A stretch of DNA of 10,237 nucleotides from contig JAEYQX010000113.1 in the NCBI GenBank assembly GCA_023409795.1, forward strand, positions 1-10,237. Reading direction: 5' to 3'. Positions 1 through 6,011 of the stretch are shown here, piece after piece (position 1 is the first letter of the stretch; every line of letters starts with the position of its first letter). Made by a program: the position numbers and the translations under genes. Origin of the DNA: Pseudomonadota bacterium. GTDB taxonomy: Bacteria > Pseudomonadota > Alphaproteobacteria > Caulobacterales > Caulobacteraceae. A model generated the notes under the pieces. It was given only the letters and a program-made list of their open reading frames with translations, did not search any database and was not told the origin of the DNA.

Positions 1-590
1 CGGCTCTCGATGCGCGGGTCGGTCGTATAGACGCCGTCCACGTCGGTATAGATGTCGCACGGCGCGCCGAGCGCGGCAGCCACGGCCACGGCCGAGGTAT
101 CCGAGCCCCCCCGGCCCAGGGTGGTGATGCGGCCCTCGCGGGTCACGCCCTGGAAGCCCGGCACCACGGCGATCTGGCCACTGTCGACGGCGGCCCCCAG
201 GACATCGCCGGGCACGTCCTCGATGCGGGCGCGGCCATGGGCGTCGTCGGTGATGATCGGGATCTGCCAGCCCATCCAGCTGCGCGCATCCAGGCCCATG
301 TTGCGAAGGGTCAGGGCCAGCAGGCCCGAGGTGACCTGCTCGCCCGAGGCGACCACCACGTCATATTCGTCATCCGACAGGGGCAGGCCGGCGGCAGCGG
401 GGCCCGCGCCGTCGGTCCAGGCGACCAACTCATTGGTCTTGCCCGCCATGGCCGAGACCACCACGGCGATCTTCTTGCCCTTGGCCGCTTCGGCGGCGAC
501 GATCCGCGCCGCACGGCGGATGCGCTCCAGGTCCCCCATCGAGGTTCCCCCGAACTTCATCACCAGTCGTGTCGTATCGGGCCGCGTCAT
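1..590 (-). CDS. lysC: Aspartate kinase, N-terminal part (3' end off window)
   Basis: This is aspartokinase, which phosphorylates L-aspartate as the first step toward lysine, threonine, methionine and diaminopimelate. About 195 of the usual roughly 400-420 residues are visible. The amino-acid-kinase start KFGGTS lies at residues 12-17. SAMAGKTNELV, SGEQVTSGLLA and the nucleotide/substrate-loop motif TLGRGGSDTSAV follow in the expected order, and the frame is open to the window edge. The regulatory ACT domains lie outside. I start at the ATG at 588-590 (MTRPDTTRLVMKFGG), because family members usually have a few residues before KFGGTS. A start at the ATG of MKFGG (558-560) is possible. GGAG is present but about 13 nt upstream, so the ribosome site is weak. 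The gene is divergent from ubiG with a 55-bp gap. Nothing looks broken. Identity is very secure. Confidence 0.95.
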   Translation of the reverse strand, partial: MTRPDTTRLVMKFGGTSMGDLERIRRAARIVAAEAAKGKKIAVVVSAMAGKTNELVAWTDGAGPAAAGLPLSDDEYDVVVASGEQVTSGLLALTLRNMGLDARSWMGWQIPIITDDAHGRARIEDVPGDVLGAAVDSGQIAVVPGFQGVTREGRITTLGRGGSDTSAVAVAAALGAPCDIYTDVDGVYTTDPRIES

Positions 591-645
591 CGTCGCGTTT
601 CGTCTCCGGCTTGCAAGGTCGACCAAGGCGGTTCATGCCTGTCGT
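591..645. promoter_or_regulatory. Divergent lysC/ubiG control region with two palindromes
   Basis: This 55-bp gap must hold the starts of both divergent messages unless their promoters lie inside the genes. Two perfect 8-bp palindromes overlap by one base: CTTGCAAG at 610-617 and GGTCGACC at 617-624. They could be operator half-sites or chance. I see no convincing -35/-10 pair on either strand, so promoter positions are not called. There is no good Shine-Dalgarno directly before ubiG; AAGGCGG ends about 16 nt upstream. Confidence 0.3.
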
Positions 646-1461
646 ATGTCCGCTTCTAACGACACCCACGACACACGCAAACCCCAAAGCGAAGAGGGTT
701 TTTCATCCCCGGGCCTGGATCGGGCCGAAGGGCCGAGCATCGACCCGGCCGATGTGGCCCGTTTTTCGGCCCAGGCCGCCGAGTGGTGGGACCCCAAGGG
801 GCCGTTCGCGCCGCTTCACCGCTTCAACCCGGCCCGGCTGAAGTTCGTGCGCGACCGGGTGGCCGCCCACTATGGCCTGAACCCCGACAGCCGCGCTCCG
901 TTCCAAGGGCTGAGCCTGATCGACATTGGCTGCGGCGGCGGGCTGATCGCCGAGCCGATGCGGCGCATGGGGTTTGAGGTCACGGCCCTCGATGCCTCGT
1001 CCGAGAATATCGGCACCGCCCGCGCCCATGCCGAGCAGGTCGGGCTGGACATTACCTATCGCGCCGCCACCGTCGAGCAGATGCTGGAGGCCGGGGCCGG
1101 TCCCTTCGACGTGGTCCTGACCATGGAGGTGATCGAGCACGTGGCCGACCCGGGCGAGTTCGTGCGCACCTGCTCCAAGCTGGTCAAGCCGGGCGGCATC
1201 ATGATCGTCGCCACCCTGAACCGCACGCTGAAGGGCCTTTTGCTGGGCAAGTTCGCGGCGGAATACGTCCTGCGCTGGGTGCCCGCCGGGACCCATGACT
1301 GGCGCCAGTTCCTCAAGCCCGGGGAAATCCGCGAAATGCTGGACTCCGAGCCGCTGAACGTCACCGGGCCGTTCGGGCTGAGCTACAACCCGCTCAACGA
1401 CCGCTGGAGCGAGGGCGACAGCGACATCAACTACATGATGGTGGCGGTCCGGGAGGCATAG
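646..1461 (+). CDS. ubiG: Ubiquinone biosynthesis O-methyltransferase UbiG
   Basis: UbiG is a SAM-dependent enzyme that performs both O-methylations in ubiquinone synthesis, using membrane-bound polyprenyl catechol intermediates. The product is 271 residues. The family entry block appears as ARFSAQAAEWWDPKGPFAPL (about 38-57), followed by HRFNPARL. SAM motif I is DIGCGGG (93-99), the acidic post-I strand ends in LDAS (115-118), EVIEHV lies at 161-166 and NRTLK near 192-196. The C-terminal THDWRQFL and LSYNPL blocks are also typical. The reading frame is open far upstream, antisense to lysC, but family similarity begins only near residue 31. The ATG at 646 is therefore the sensible start, leaving about 30 polar, poorly conserved N-terminal residues. 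The gene converges with the lipocalin gene, with a 24-bp gap. Identity is secure; the exact start is moderately certain. Confidence 0.94.
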   Translation: MSASNDTHDTRKPQSEEGFSSPGLDRAEGPSIDPADVARFSAQAAEWWDPKGPFAPLHRFNPARLKFVRDRVAAHYGLNPDSRAPFQGLSLIDIGCGGGLIAEPMRRMGFEVTALDASSENIGTARAHAEQVGLDITYRAATVEQMLEAGAGPFDVVLTMEVIEHVADPGEFVRTCSKLVKPGGIMIVATLNRTLKGLLLGKFAAEYVLRWVPAGTHDWRQFLKPGEIREMLDSEPLNVTGPFGLSYNPLNDRWSEGDSDINYMMVAVREA

Positions 1462-1478
1462 CCCCTTCCCCGGCCCTG

Positions 1479-1496
1479 CCCGGCCTCAGTGCCGGG
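1479..1496. terminator. Stem-loop at the ubiG/lipocalin convergent junction
   Basis: CCCGGC (1479-1484) and GCCGGG (1491-1496) form a perfect 6-bp stem around the loop CTCAGT. A G-T wobble at 1478/1497 could extend it. It sits just after the ubiG stop and overlaps the last codons and stop of the lipocalin gene, where a bidirectional terminator would be expected. No T tract follows on either strand, so it is not a textbook intrinsic terminator. It may serve as an RNA end-protecting hairpin or be chance in GC-rich DNA. Confidence 0.3.
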
Positions 1497-2058
1497 TCTC
1501 GCGCAGCAGGCTGAGGTCATAGCCCATGGCACGGGCGCGGGCGTAAAGCGCGTCGCGCACCGCCTGGGACGGCCGGGCGTCACGGCTGAGGATCCACAGG
1601 TTGCGGCCCGACGGCTCGCCCACGAGCGACCAGCTGTTGTCGTCGGCGTGATCCAGGAACCTGTAGTCGCCGACATAGAAGGGGCCAAAGAAGGACAGCT
1701 TCAGCTTGGCATTGTTGCTGCCCTCGACCACCTTGCCCCTGGCCTCGGCCTTCTTGTAGGGGCCGTCGACCGAGCCTTCGCGGCAGGCGTTGACGACGCC
1801 GATCTTGCCGTCCTCCAGCAGGCGATAGTCGGCGGTGACCGCCTCGCAACCCTTCTGGAAGCCGAATTCATAGCGGGCCAGCTCATACCAGCGGCCCAGG
1901 TAGCGATCCAGGTCCACGGCCTTGGCGGGCTCTGGCACCTGGGCATTACCGGACGGGCCCTGGCGGGTCAGGGTGGTGCAGGCCCCAAGGGCCAGGGCAC
2001 CGGCGGCGGCAACCGTGCCAACAAGCAGCAGGGTCGGGATACGGGATCGCTTGTGCAT
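1486..2058 (-). CDS. blc: Blc-like lipocalin lipoprotein
   Basis: This is an outer-membrane-type bacterial lipocalin of 190 residues, in the family of E. coli Blc, which binds fatty acids or lysophospholipids in a small beta-barrel. The N-terminus is a lipoprotein signal: basic MHKRSR, a hydrophobic stretch at 8-25 and the lipobox LGAC with the acylated Cys at 27. Residues 28-48 look like a linker. The lipocalin signature GRWYELAR lies at 55-62. The family-typical GCEAVTADYRLLEDG is near 70-84, and NLWILSRDARP at 153-163 matches the third conserved region. Cys71 and Cys92 could form a disulfide (inferred). There is no Asp after the lipobox Cys, so outer-membrane sorting is expected. The gene lies 36 bp after the GNAT gene and is probably co-transcribed with it. 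No strong ribosome site is visible. Family assignment is secure; the ligand is unknown. Confidence 0.88.
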   Translation of the reverse strand: MHKRSRIPTLLLVGTVAAAGALALGACTTLTRQGPSGNAQVPEPAKAVDLDRYLGRWYELARYEFGFQKGCEAVTADYRLLEDGKIGVVNACREGSVDGPYKKAEARGKVVEGSNNAKLKLSFFGPFYVGDYRFLDHADDNSWSLVGEPSGRNLWILSRDARPSQAVRDALYARARAMGYDLSLLRETRH

Positions 2059-2094
2059 ACCCGCACAATCGCGACCGGCCCGGTTGGTTCCGCC

Positions 2095-2628
2095 CTAGCG
2101 CAGGGAACGCGCCATATAGCGGGCATCCTCGCCATAGCTGGCCAGTTTCTGGGCCATGCCGGGCGGGTCCTGGGGCTCAAAGCCCATGCGCGCCCAGAAG
2201 CCGCTGGCATCATTGACCGCGACCAGGGTGATCTCGGGCCAGCCGGCGGCCGTGGCCTGGTCCGCCAGCCGCTCGACCACCGCCCGGGTATGGCCGCCGC
2301 CGCGCACCTCCGGATGCAGGGCCAGGTCGTGCAGGTAGATGACCTCGGGGTTTTCAGGAATCTGGCCGATCAGGCTGTTCAGCGGCGGGGCCGCGTTTCG
2401 CCGATAGGGATAGGCGACGAGGTAGCCCCGGATCGCGCCATCGGGGGCGCTGAGGACAAAACAGGATTCCGGGGCCAGGCGCTGGCGCTCGGCGAAGCAG
2501 TCATAGCCCTCGAAGTGATCGGGGAAGCTGAGGCGCGCGACGGCGACCACCCCGTCCAGGTCCTGGGGGTTCATGGGCCGCCAGTCGAGAGACGCGGGGG
2601 TTTCAATAGAGCCAGCTTGGCCAGCCAT
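2095..2628 (-). CDS. GNAT-family N-acetyltransferase
   Basis: This 177-residue acetyltransferase belongs to the GCN5-related fold and uses acetyl-CoA. Motif A is visible as YLHDLALHPEVRGGGHTR (98-115), where RGGGHT supplies the pyrophosphate-binding loop (canonical R/Q-x-x-G-x-G/A). The motif B region is NDASGFWARMGF (139-150), and the C-terminal part has the usual fourth-strand look. The chosen ATG (2626-2628) has GGAG six bases upstream, which supports it over the internal Met at residue 19. About 18 N-terminal residues precede the fold. The substrate cannot be read from sequence; a small amine, an amino acid or a protein N-terminus are all possible. The gene lies between the DUF1178 gene (103 bp upstream) and the lipocalin gene, with no obvious functional partner. 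Family is confident; role is unknown. Confidence 0.85.
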   Translation of the reverse strand: MAGQAGSIETPASLDWRPMNPQDLDGVVAVARLSFPDHFEGYDCFAERQRLAPESCFVLSAPDGAIRGYLVAYPYRRNAAPPLNSLIGQIPENPEVIYLHDLALHPEVRGGGHTRAVVERLADQATAAGWPEITLVAVNDASGFWARMGFEPQDPPGMAQKLASYGEDARYMARSLR

Positions 2629-2673
2629 GGCGCACTCCGTTCAAGGTCTTTGGTGTCGGGCCCCGCCGATAGC

Positions 2674-2693
2674 CGGTGATCAGGACATCACCG
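2674..2693. other. Perfect 7-bp stem-loop between DUF1178 and GNAT genes
   Basis: CGGTGAT (2674-2680) pairs perfectly with ATCACCG (2687-2693) around the 6-nt loop CAGGAC. It lies in the only sizeable gap (2629-2731, 103 bp) of the minus-strand gene run. No T tract follows on the minus strand, so a simple intrinsic terminator is not supported. It could be an operator for a separate GNAT-lipocalin promoter, a processing hairpin, or a factor-dependent end site. The rest of the gap shows only the GGAG ribosome site of the GNAT gene. Confidence 0.35.
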
Positions 2694-2731
2694 TGACAGG
2701 GCAGGCCTTCCGGCGCATCGGGGCCAGGGCG

Positions 2732-3166
2732 TCAGTTGGCCTTGGAAGGATCGGGCGGCAGGCTGGGCAGCGGGGCGCAGGGCACGCCGTCCTCCTTCAG
2801 CCTGCGGATCTCGGCGGGGGTGGCCTCGCCATAGATCTCGCGCCTCTCGGAGCGGCCCTCGTGGATGTCGCGGGCCTCGCGCGCGAAGGCGTCGCCGACA
2901 TAGTCGAAGTTCTGCTCGACGTGCTCGCGCACCTCGCGCACCGCCTGGGTCATCATCTGGCGGACCTTCTGGGCTTCCTCGGCGGTGAAGGCCGTCTTCT
3001 TGGTGCCGGCCACGGCCGGGGCCATGACCTGCTTGCGCACCTTGACCGAGGCGCAGAAGGGGCATTCGACCAGTCCGCGGCGGGCCTGGTCGTCATAGTC
3101 GCCGGAGGAGCTGAACCAGGCCTCGAAGCCATGGTCCTGGTCGCAGATGAGAGCGTAGCGGATCAT
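2732..3166 (-). CDS. DUF1178 family protein (putative zinc-ribbon)
   Basis: This is a small 144-residue conserved proteobacterial protein of the DUF1178 family, whose function I do not know. The N-terminus MIRYALICDQDHGFEAWF is the family hallmark. Cys8 and His12 together with the later pair Cys35-x-x-Cys38 (CPFC) look like a rubredoxin or zinc-ribbon metal site. KVRKQVMAP follows at 42-50. Residues about 60-105 are charged and helical, and DYVGDAFAREARDIHEGR is also typical. The C-terminus is proline-rich. Length matches the family. The start codon overlaps the amidase stop by three bases (ATGA), so translation is coupled to the upstream gene. Association with grxC and the amidase is a setting I recall from other alphaproteobacteria, which hints at a redox or repair role (inference). 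Family call is confident; function is unknown. Confidence 0.85.
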   Translation of the reverse strand: MIRYALICDQDHGFEAWFSSSGDYDDQARRGLVECPFCASVKVRKQVMAPAVAGTKKTAFTAEEAQKVRQMMTQAVREVREHVEQNFDYVGDAFAREARDIHEGRSERREIYGEATPAEIRRLKEDGVPCAPLPSLPPDPSKAN

Positions 3167-4020
3167 TGCGGCGGATGAAGGATACGGTCGTGCGTCAGGG
3201 CCGGGACGGCGCGGCGCGCCTTGTCGACCGCAGACAGGTCAAGCCGGGCGTGAAGCACTGCCGGGTGGTCATGGTCAAGCCTGGCGACCACCTCGCCCCA
3301 CGGAGCCACGACCAGGGAATGGCCCCAGGTGCGCCGCCCGTCCTCATGGGTGCCGCCCTGGGCGGGGGCCAGGACAAAGCTGCCCGTCTCGATGGCCCGG
3401 GCGCGCAGCAGCACCTCCCAGTGGGCCTCGCCGGTCGGGCGGGTAAAGGCGGCCGGGACGGCGATCAGCCGGGCCCCGCCCTGGGCCAAGGCGCGGTGCA
3501 GGTAGGCAAAGCGCAGGTCATAGCAGATGGTCAGGCCCAGACCGCCCCAGGGCGTGGTGGCCACCACCGTCGCCTCGCCCGGCCGGATGACGGCGCTTTC
3601 GCGCCAGCGCTCGCCGGTGTCCAGGTCGACGTCAAAGACGTGCATCTTGTCATAGCGGGCCATGACCTGGCCGTCGGGGCCGATCAGCAGGCTGCGGTTG
3701 GCGGCGCGCCCGTCGTCCGCGACGCCCGCCTCGACGATGACCGAGCCGACCAGGAGCCAGACCTTCAGCTCGGCGGCCAGGGCCTTCAGCCCCCTGACGC
3801 AGACATCGTCCGCCTCGGTCGACAGGGCCGCCTCGCGCAGGCCCTTCCTCTGTTCCAGGAAGTTGGTGCCCTCGGGCGTCAGGATCAGCTGGGCACCCTG
3901 TGCCGCCGCCTGGCGGATCAGGGGCTCGACATGGGCCAGGCCCGCCGCCGCCGTGGCGGGCGTGCAGGTCTGGATCAGGGCCACATCCAGCCCCATGCCC
4001 CTGTCGGCCCCGTCACTCAT
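3163..4020 (-). CDS. Nitrilase-superfamily amidase, Nit1/Nit2-like
   Basis: This 285-residue carbon-nitrogen hydrolase has the Glu-Lys-Cys catalytic triad: Glu50 in LTPEGTNF, Lys125 in RYDKMHVFDVD and Cys166 in LTICYDLRF. The second active-site glutamate lies in the GEAHWEVLLRARAIE block (about 197-211). HVFDVD, FTRPTGEAHW and the late WGHSLVVAPWGEV are typical of the Nit1/Nit2 branch. Nit1 members hydrolyse deaminated glutathione, and Nit2 members act on omega-amides of oxo acids. The neighbouring glutaredoxin gene makes the glutathione-repair role more attractive, but this is inference. The gene starts 6 bp after grxC and overlaps the DUF1178 start. The start at 4020 lacks a clear ribosome site and relies on coupling. 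The alternative Met9 (3996) directly precedes the conserved GLDVALIQ and is also plausible. Superfamily is secure; substrate is moderately supported. Confidence 0.87.
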   Translation of the reverse strand: MSDGADRGMGLDVALIQTCTPATAAAGLAHVEPLIRQAAAQGAQLILTPEGTNFLEQRKGLREAALSTEADDVCVRGLKALAAELKVWLLVGSVIVEAGVADDGRAANRSLLIGPDGQVMARYDKMHVFDVDLDTGERWRESAVIRPGEATVVATTPWGGLGLTICYDLRFAYLHRALAQGGARLIAVPAAFTRPTGEAHWEVLLRARAIETGSFVLAPAQGGTHEDGRRTWGHSLVVAPWGEVVARLDHDHPAVLHARLDLSAVDKARRAVPALTHDRILHPPQ

Positions 4021-4026
4021 CGGGTG

Positions 4027-4284
4027 TCAGGCCGCCAGCAGGGGATCAAGGCCGCCGCGGGCGTCCAGGGCGTGGATGTCGTCGCAGCCGCCGACGTGCT
4101 GGTCGTTGATGAAGATCTGGGGGAAGGTCGCCTTGCCGCCCGAGCGCTCGACCATCTCGGCCTTCTTTTCCGGGTCGCTGGAGGCCACGATCTCGGTATA
4201 GGCCGCGCCCTTGCGGTCCAGGAGGGACTTGGCGCGGATGCAGTAGGGGCAACCGGGCTTGGTGTAGATTACGACTTCGGCCAT
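4027..4284 (-). CDS. grxC: Glutaredoxin 3 (dithiol, CPYC)
   Basis: This 85-residue cytosolic dithiol glutaredoxin reduces disulfides and glutathionylated proteins using glutathione. The active site CPYC lies at 12-15 in YTKPGCPYC. The cis-proline loop TFPQIFI (53-59) and the glutathione-binding GGCDD (65-69) are both present, and the length is typical of GrxC. The frame is open a little further upstream (to 4329), but the ATG at 4282-4284 gives the standard MAEVVIYTK start. It also has GGAG seven bases upstream, so I use it. The extra Cys67 in the GGC motif is common in this class. The gene lies 28 bp downstream of comF with a hairpin between, and 6 bp ahead of the Nit-type amidase. Identity is very secure. 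Confidence 0.95.
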   Translation of the reverse strand: MAEVVIYTKPGCPYCIRAKSLLDRKGAAYTEIVASSDPEKKAEMVERSGGKATFPQIFINDQHVGGCDDIHALDARGGLDPLLAA

Positions 4285-4299
4285 CAACAATCTCCGTAA

Positions 4300-4314
4300 A
4301 GGGGCTTGGCCCCT
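4300..4314 (-). terminator. Intercistronic hairpin between comF and grxC
   Basis: On the minus strand AGGGGC and GCCCCT form a perfect 6-bp stem with a 3-base loop (CAA). The stem overlaps the comF stop codon, is followed by TTA, and the grxC GGAG lies just beyond. It resembles a weak, short-tailed terminator or an RNA stabilising hairpin that could set the comF:grxC ratio. The T run is too short for an efficient intrinsic terminator, so full transcription stop is not claimed. Confidence 0.35.
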
Positions 4315-5119
4315 ACTTAGGTAGGTCACGCGCGGTTCGCACCCTTGCGACCACGGCTAGGTCCACTGCCCGTGCTCCTGCCGCCATAAGCGCGCGGGCG
4401 CAAGCCTCGGCAGTGGCCCCTGTGGTGAACACATCATCGATCAGGAGGATGCGGCGGCCCTTGATCCGGCGTCGCCCCGCCTCGCTCACGGCAAAGGCCT
4501 TCTTGACGTTCAGGCGACGGCCCCGGGCCGACTTGCCGCCCTGGGTGGCGGTGGCCGACACCCGCACCAGGGCGTCGGGCAGGTAGTCGAGCCGGGCCTG
4601 GCGGGCCATGGGCCGGGCAATCTCGGCGGCCTGGTTGAAGCGGCGGGCCAGCAGGCGCGAGCGGTGCAGGGGCACGGGCACGATGACGTCGGCCTCGGCC
4701 AGCAGGGGCGCGGCCGCGCGGCCGACCCAGCGGGCGAACAGGGCCGCGAACGGCGGGTGGTCGCCATGCTTGAAGCGCAGGATCAGCGGGCGCGAGGCCT
4801 CGTCATAGACACAGGCCGCGCGCGCCCGCTCAAAGGCAAAGGGCAGTTGCTGGCAGACCAAGCAGCGGCCCTGGGCAAAGGCCGCCTCCTCGATGTCGAA
4901 GGGCGCGCTGCAGCCGTCGCAGACCGGGTCCTCCAGAAAGACGATCCGGCTCCAGAAGTCGGGCGACAGGCCCATGGAGGCGGTGGCCTCGCGGCTGTCA
5001 TGGGCCATGGGCGGCAGCAGCAGATCAACCAGCCCCGTCGCCAGATCACGCGCCCCTGACGAAATAAGCCGGCCGGTGCCTTTCAATCCGGCGCGCCAGT
5101 CCCCATCCTGCACCGCCAT
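4313..5119 (-). CDS. comF: ComF family phosphoribosyltransferase-like protein
   Basis: This 268-residue member of the ComF/GntX family has a zinc-ribbon N-terminus and a type I phosphoribosyltransferase (PRT) fold. Relatives act in DNA uptake or in using DNA and gluconate, but the reaction is unsettled. The PRT signature RILLIDDVFTTGATAEAC lies at 223-240. DVIVPVPLHRSRLLARRFNQ (144-163) and RRLNVKKAF (201-209) are family blocks. Only one zinc set is visible: Cys67/Cys70 (VCDGC) and Cys86/Cys89 (CLVC). The usual earlier Cys pairs after DLLLPP are replaced by MAHD and by LSPDFW. I start at the ATG at 5117-5119, which has the strong ribosome site GGAGGAGG eight bases upstream. Longer in-frame starts exist but would run through the neighbouring divergent gene. 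The gene heads the run comF-grxC-amidase-DUF1178. Family is secure. Confidence 0.88.
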   Translation of the reverse strand: MAVQDGDWRAGLKGTGRLISSGARDLATGLVDLLLPPMAHDSREATASMGLSPDFWSRIVFLEDPVCDGCSAPFDIEEAAFAQGRCLVCQQLPFAFERARAACVYDEASRPLILRFKHGDHPPFAALFARWVGRAAAPLLAEADVIVPVPLHRSRLLARRFNQAAEIARPMARQARLDYLPDALVRVSATATQGGKSARGRRLNVKKAFAVSEAGRRRIKGRRILLIDDVFTTGATAEACARALMAAGARAVDLAVVARVRTARDLPK

Positions 5120-6011
5120 GAGTTCCCCCTCCTCCGGTCCCCCGATCATCTTTGACACCGCCCGCCGCGTGGCCCGCCTTCGACGTGCCCAGGCCACCTT
5201 CCCCCAGGCGGACTTCCTGCATCGGCGCGCCGCCGACAATGCGGTCAACAGCCTTGAGGTGATCCTGCGCGAGTTTCACGCGCCCGTCGACCTGTCACCC
5301 CATCCGGGCGTCCTTGCCCAGGTCCTGGCCGACAGCCCCGCCCGCGACCGGGTGGCCGAGATCAGGGCCCCCGGCACCCTGGAGGACCGGGCCGCTCCCG
5401 GCAGCGGCTTCCTGCCGATCGAGCACGGACAGGCGGACCTGGTGGTCAACCTGCTGGGGCTGCACTGGGCCAATGATCTGCCGGGGGCCCTCAGCCAGGT
5501 CCGCCGCGCGCTGAAGCCCGACGGCCTGTTCATCGCCAGCCTGTTCGGGGCCGCCACCCTGAAGGAGCTTCGCGGCGTCCTGACCGAGGCGGAGCTGGAG
5601 GTAAACGGCGGGGCCCAGGCGCGGGTGTCGCCCTTTGCCGATGGCTATGACGGGGCCGGGCTGCTGCAGCGGGCCGGCTTTGCCCTGCCTGTCACCGACG
5701 TCGACCGCTTCACCGTCCGCTATCGTGACCCGCTGTCGCTGATGAGGGACCTGAGGGCCATGGGCGAGACCAATGTCCTGGCCGGACCGGTCCGGCCGCT
5801 GGGCCGCGCGGTCCTGGCGCGGGCCATGGAGCTTTACGCCCAGCGCCATGCCGAGCCCGACGGCCGCATCCCGGCCACCTTCGAGATGGTGCACCTGGCC
5901 GGCTGGGCCCCGCACGAGAGCCAGCAGAAGCCGGCGAAACGCGGCTCGGCCCAGGTCAGCCTGGCCGATGCCCTGCACGCGCGCCGTCCCGGTGGCGCGG
6001 CTGCGGACTGA
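5118..6011 (+). CDS. NDUFAF5/BioC-like methyltransferase-fold protein, degenerate SAM motif
   Basis: This 297-residue protein resembles the class I methyltransferase-fold group that includes mitochondrial complex I assembly factor NDUFAF5 and bacterial BioC-like proteins. Support comes from the N-terminal IIFDTARRVARLRRAQ (10-25), the block NLLGLHWANDLPGALSQV (111-128), LKPDGLFIASLFG (132-144) with TLKELR, the RVSPF region (169-173), LRAMGETNVL (212-221) and IPATFEMVHLAGW (251-263). At the position of the glycine-rich SAM motif (DLGCGxG in relatives) the sequence reads VDLSPHPG (57-64), so SAM binding is doubtful. I start at ATG 5118, since the family match begins near residue 9. No Shine-Dalgarno is visible. 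The start overlaps the comF ATG head to head, and the stop abuts that of the Flp pilin. NDUFAF5 is reported as an arginine hydroxylase of a complex I subunit; a similar role here is only inference. Confidence 0.8.
   Translation: MSSPSSGPPIIFDTARRVARLRRAQATFPQADFLHRRAADNAVNSLEVILREFHAPVDLSPHPGVLAQVLADSPARDRVAEIRAPGTLEDRAAPGSGFLPIEHGQADLVVNLLGLHWANDLPGALSQVRRALKPDGLFIASLFGAATLKELRGVLTEAELEVNGGAQARVSPFADGYDGAGLLQRAGFALPVTDVDRFTVRYRDPLSLMRDLRAMGETNVLAGPVRPLGRAVLARAMELYAQRHAEPDGRIPATFEMVHLAGWAPHESQQKPAKRGSAQVSLADALHARRPGGAAAD

Noticed and set aside
52..645. Upstream extension of the ubiG frame across lysC
   Set aside because: It is antisense to conserved lysC and has no UbiG similarity before about residue 31 of the chosen protein.
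1489..2679. Long plus-strand open frame (396 codons) opposite the lipocalin and GNAT genes
   Set aside because: Its sequence is low-complexity Gly/Ala/Arg/Gln-rich with no domain. The minus-strand genes have clear family motifs, and GC-rich DNA leaves the antisense frame open.
3166..4299. Plus-strand open frame of 377 codons over the amidase and grxC
   Set aside because: It is antisense to two genes with intact catalytic motifs and has no recognisable domain or ribosome site.
5153..5158. TTGACA inside the start of the methyltransferase-like gene
   Set aside because: It lies downstream of that gene's start, within codons, and no -10 follows at the right distance.
5243..5248. Minus-strand TTGACC as a comF promoter -35
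   Set aside because: No TATAAT- or GCTANAWC-like -10 follows at a suitable spacing.
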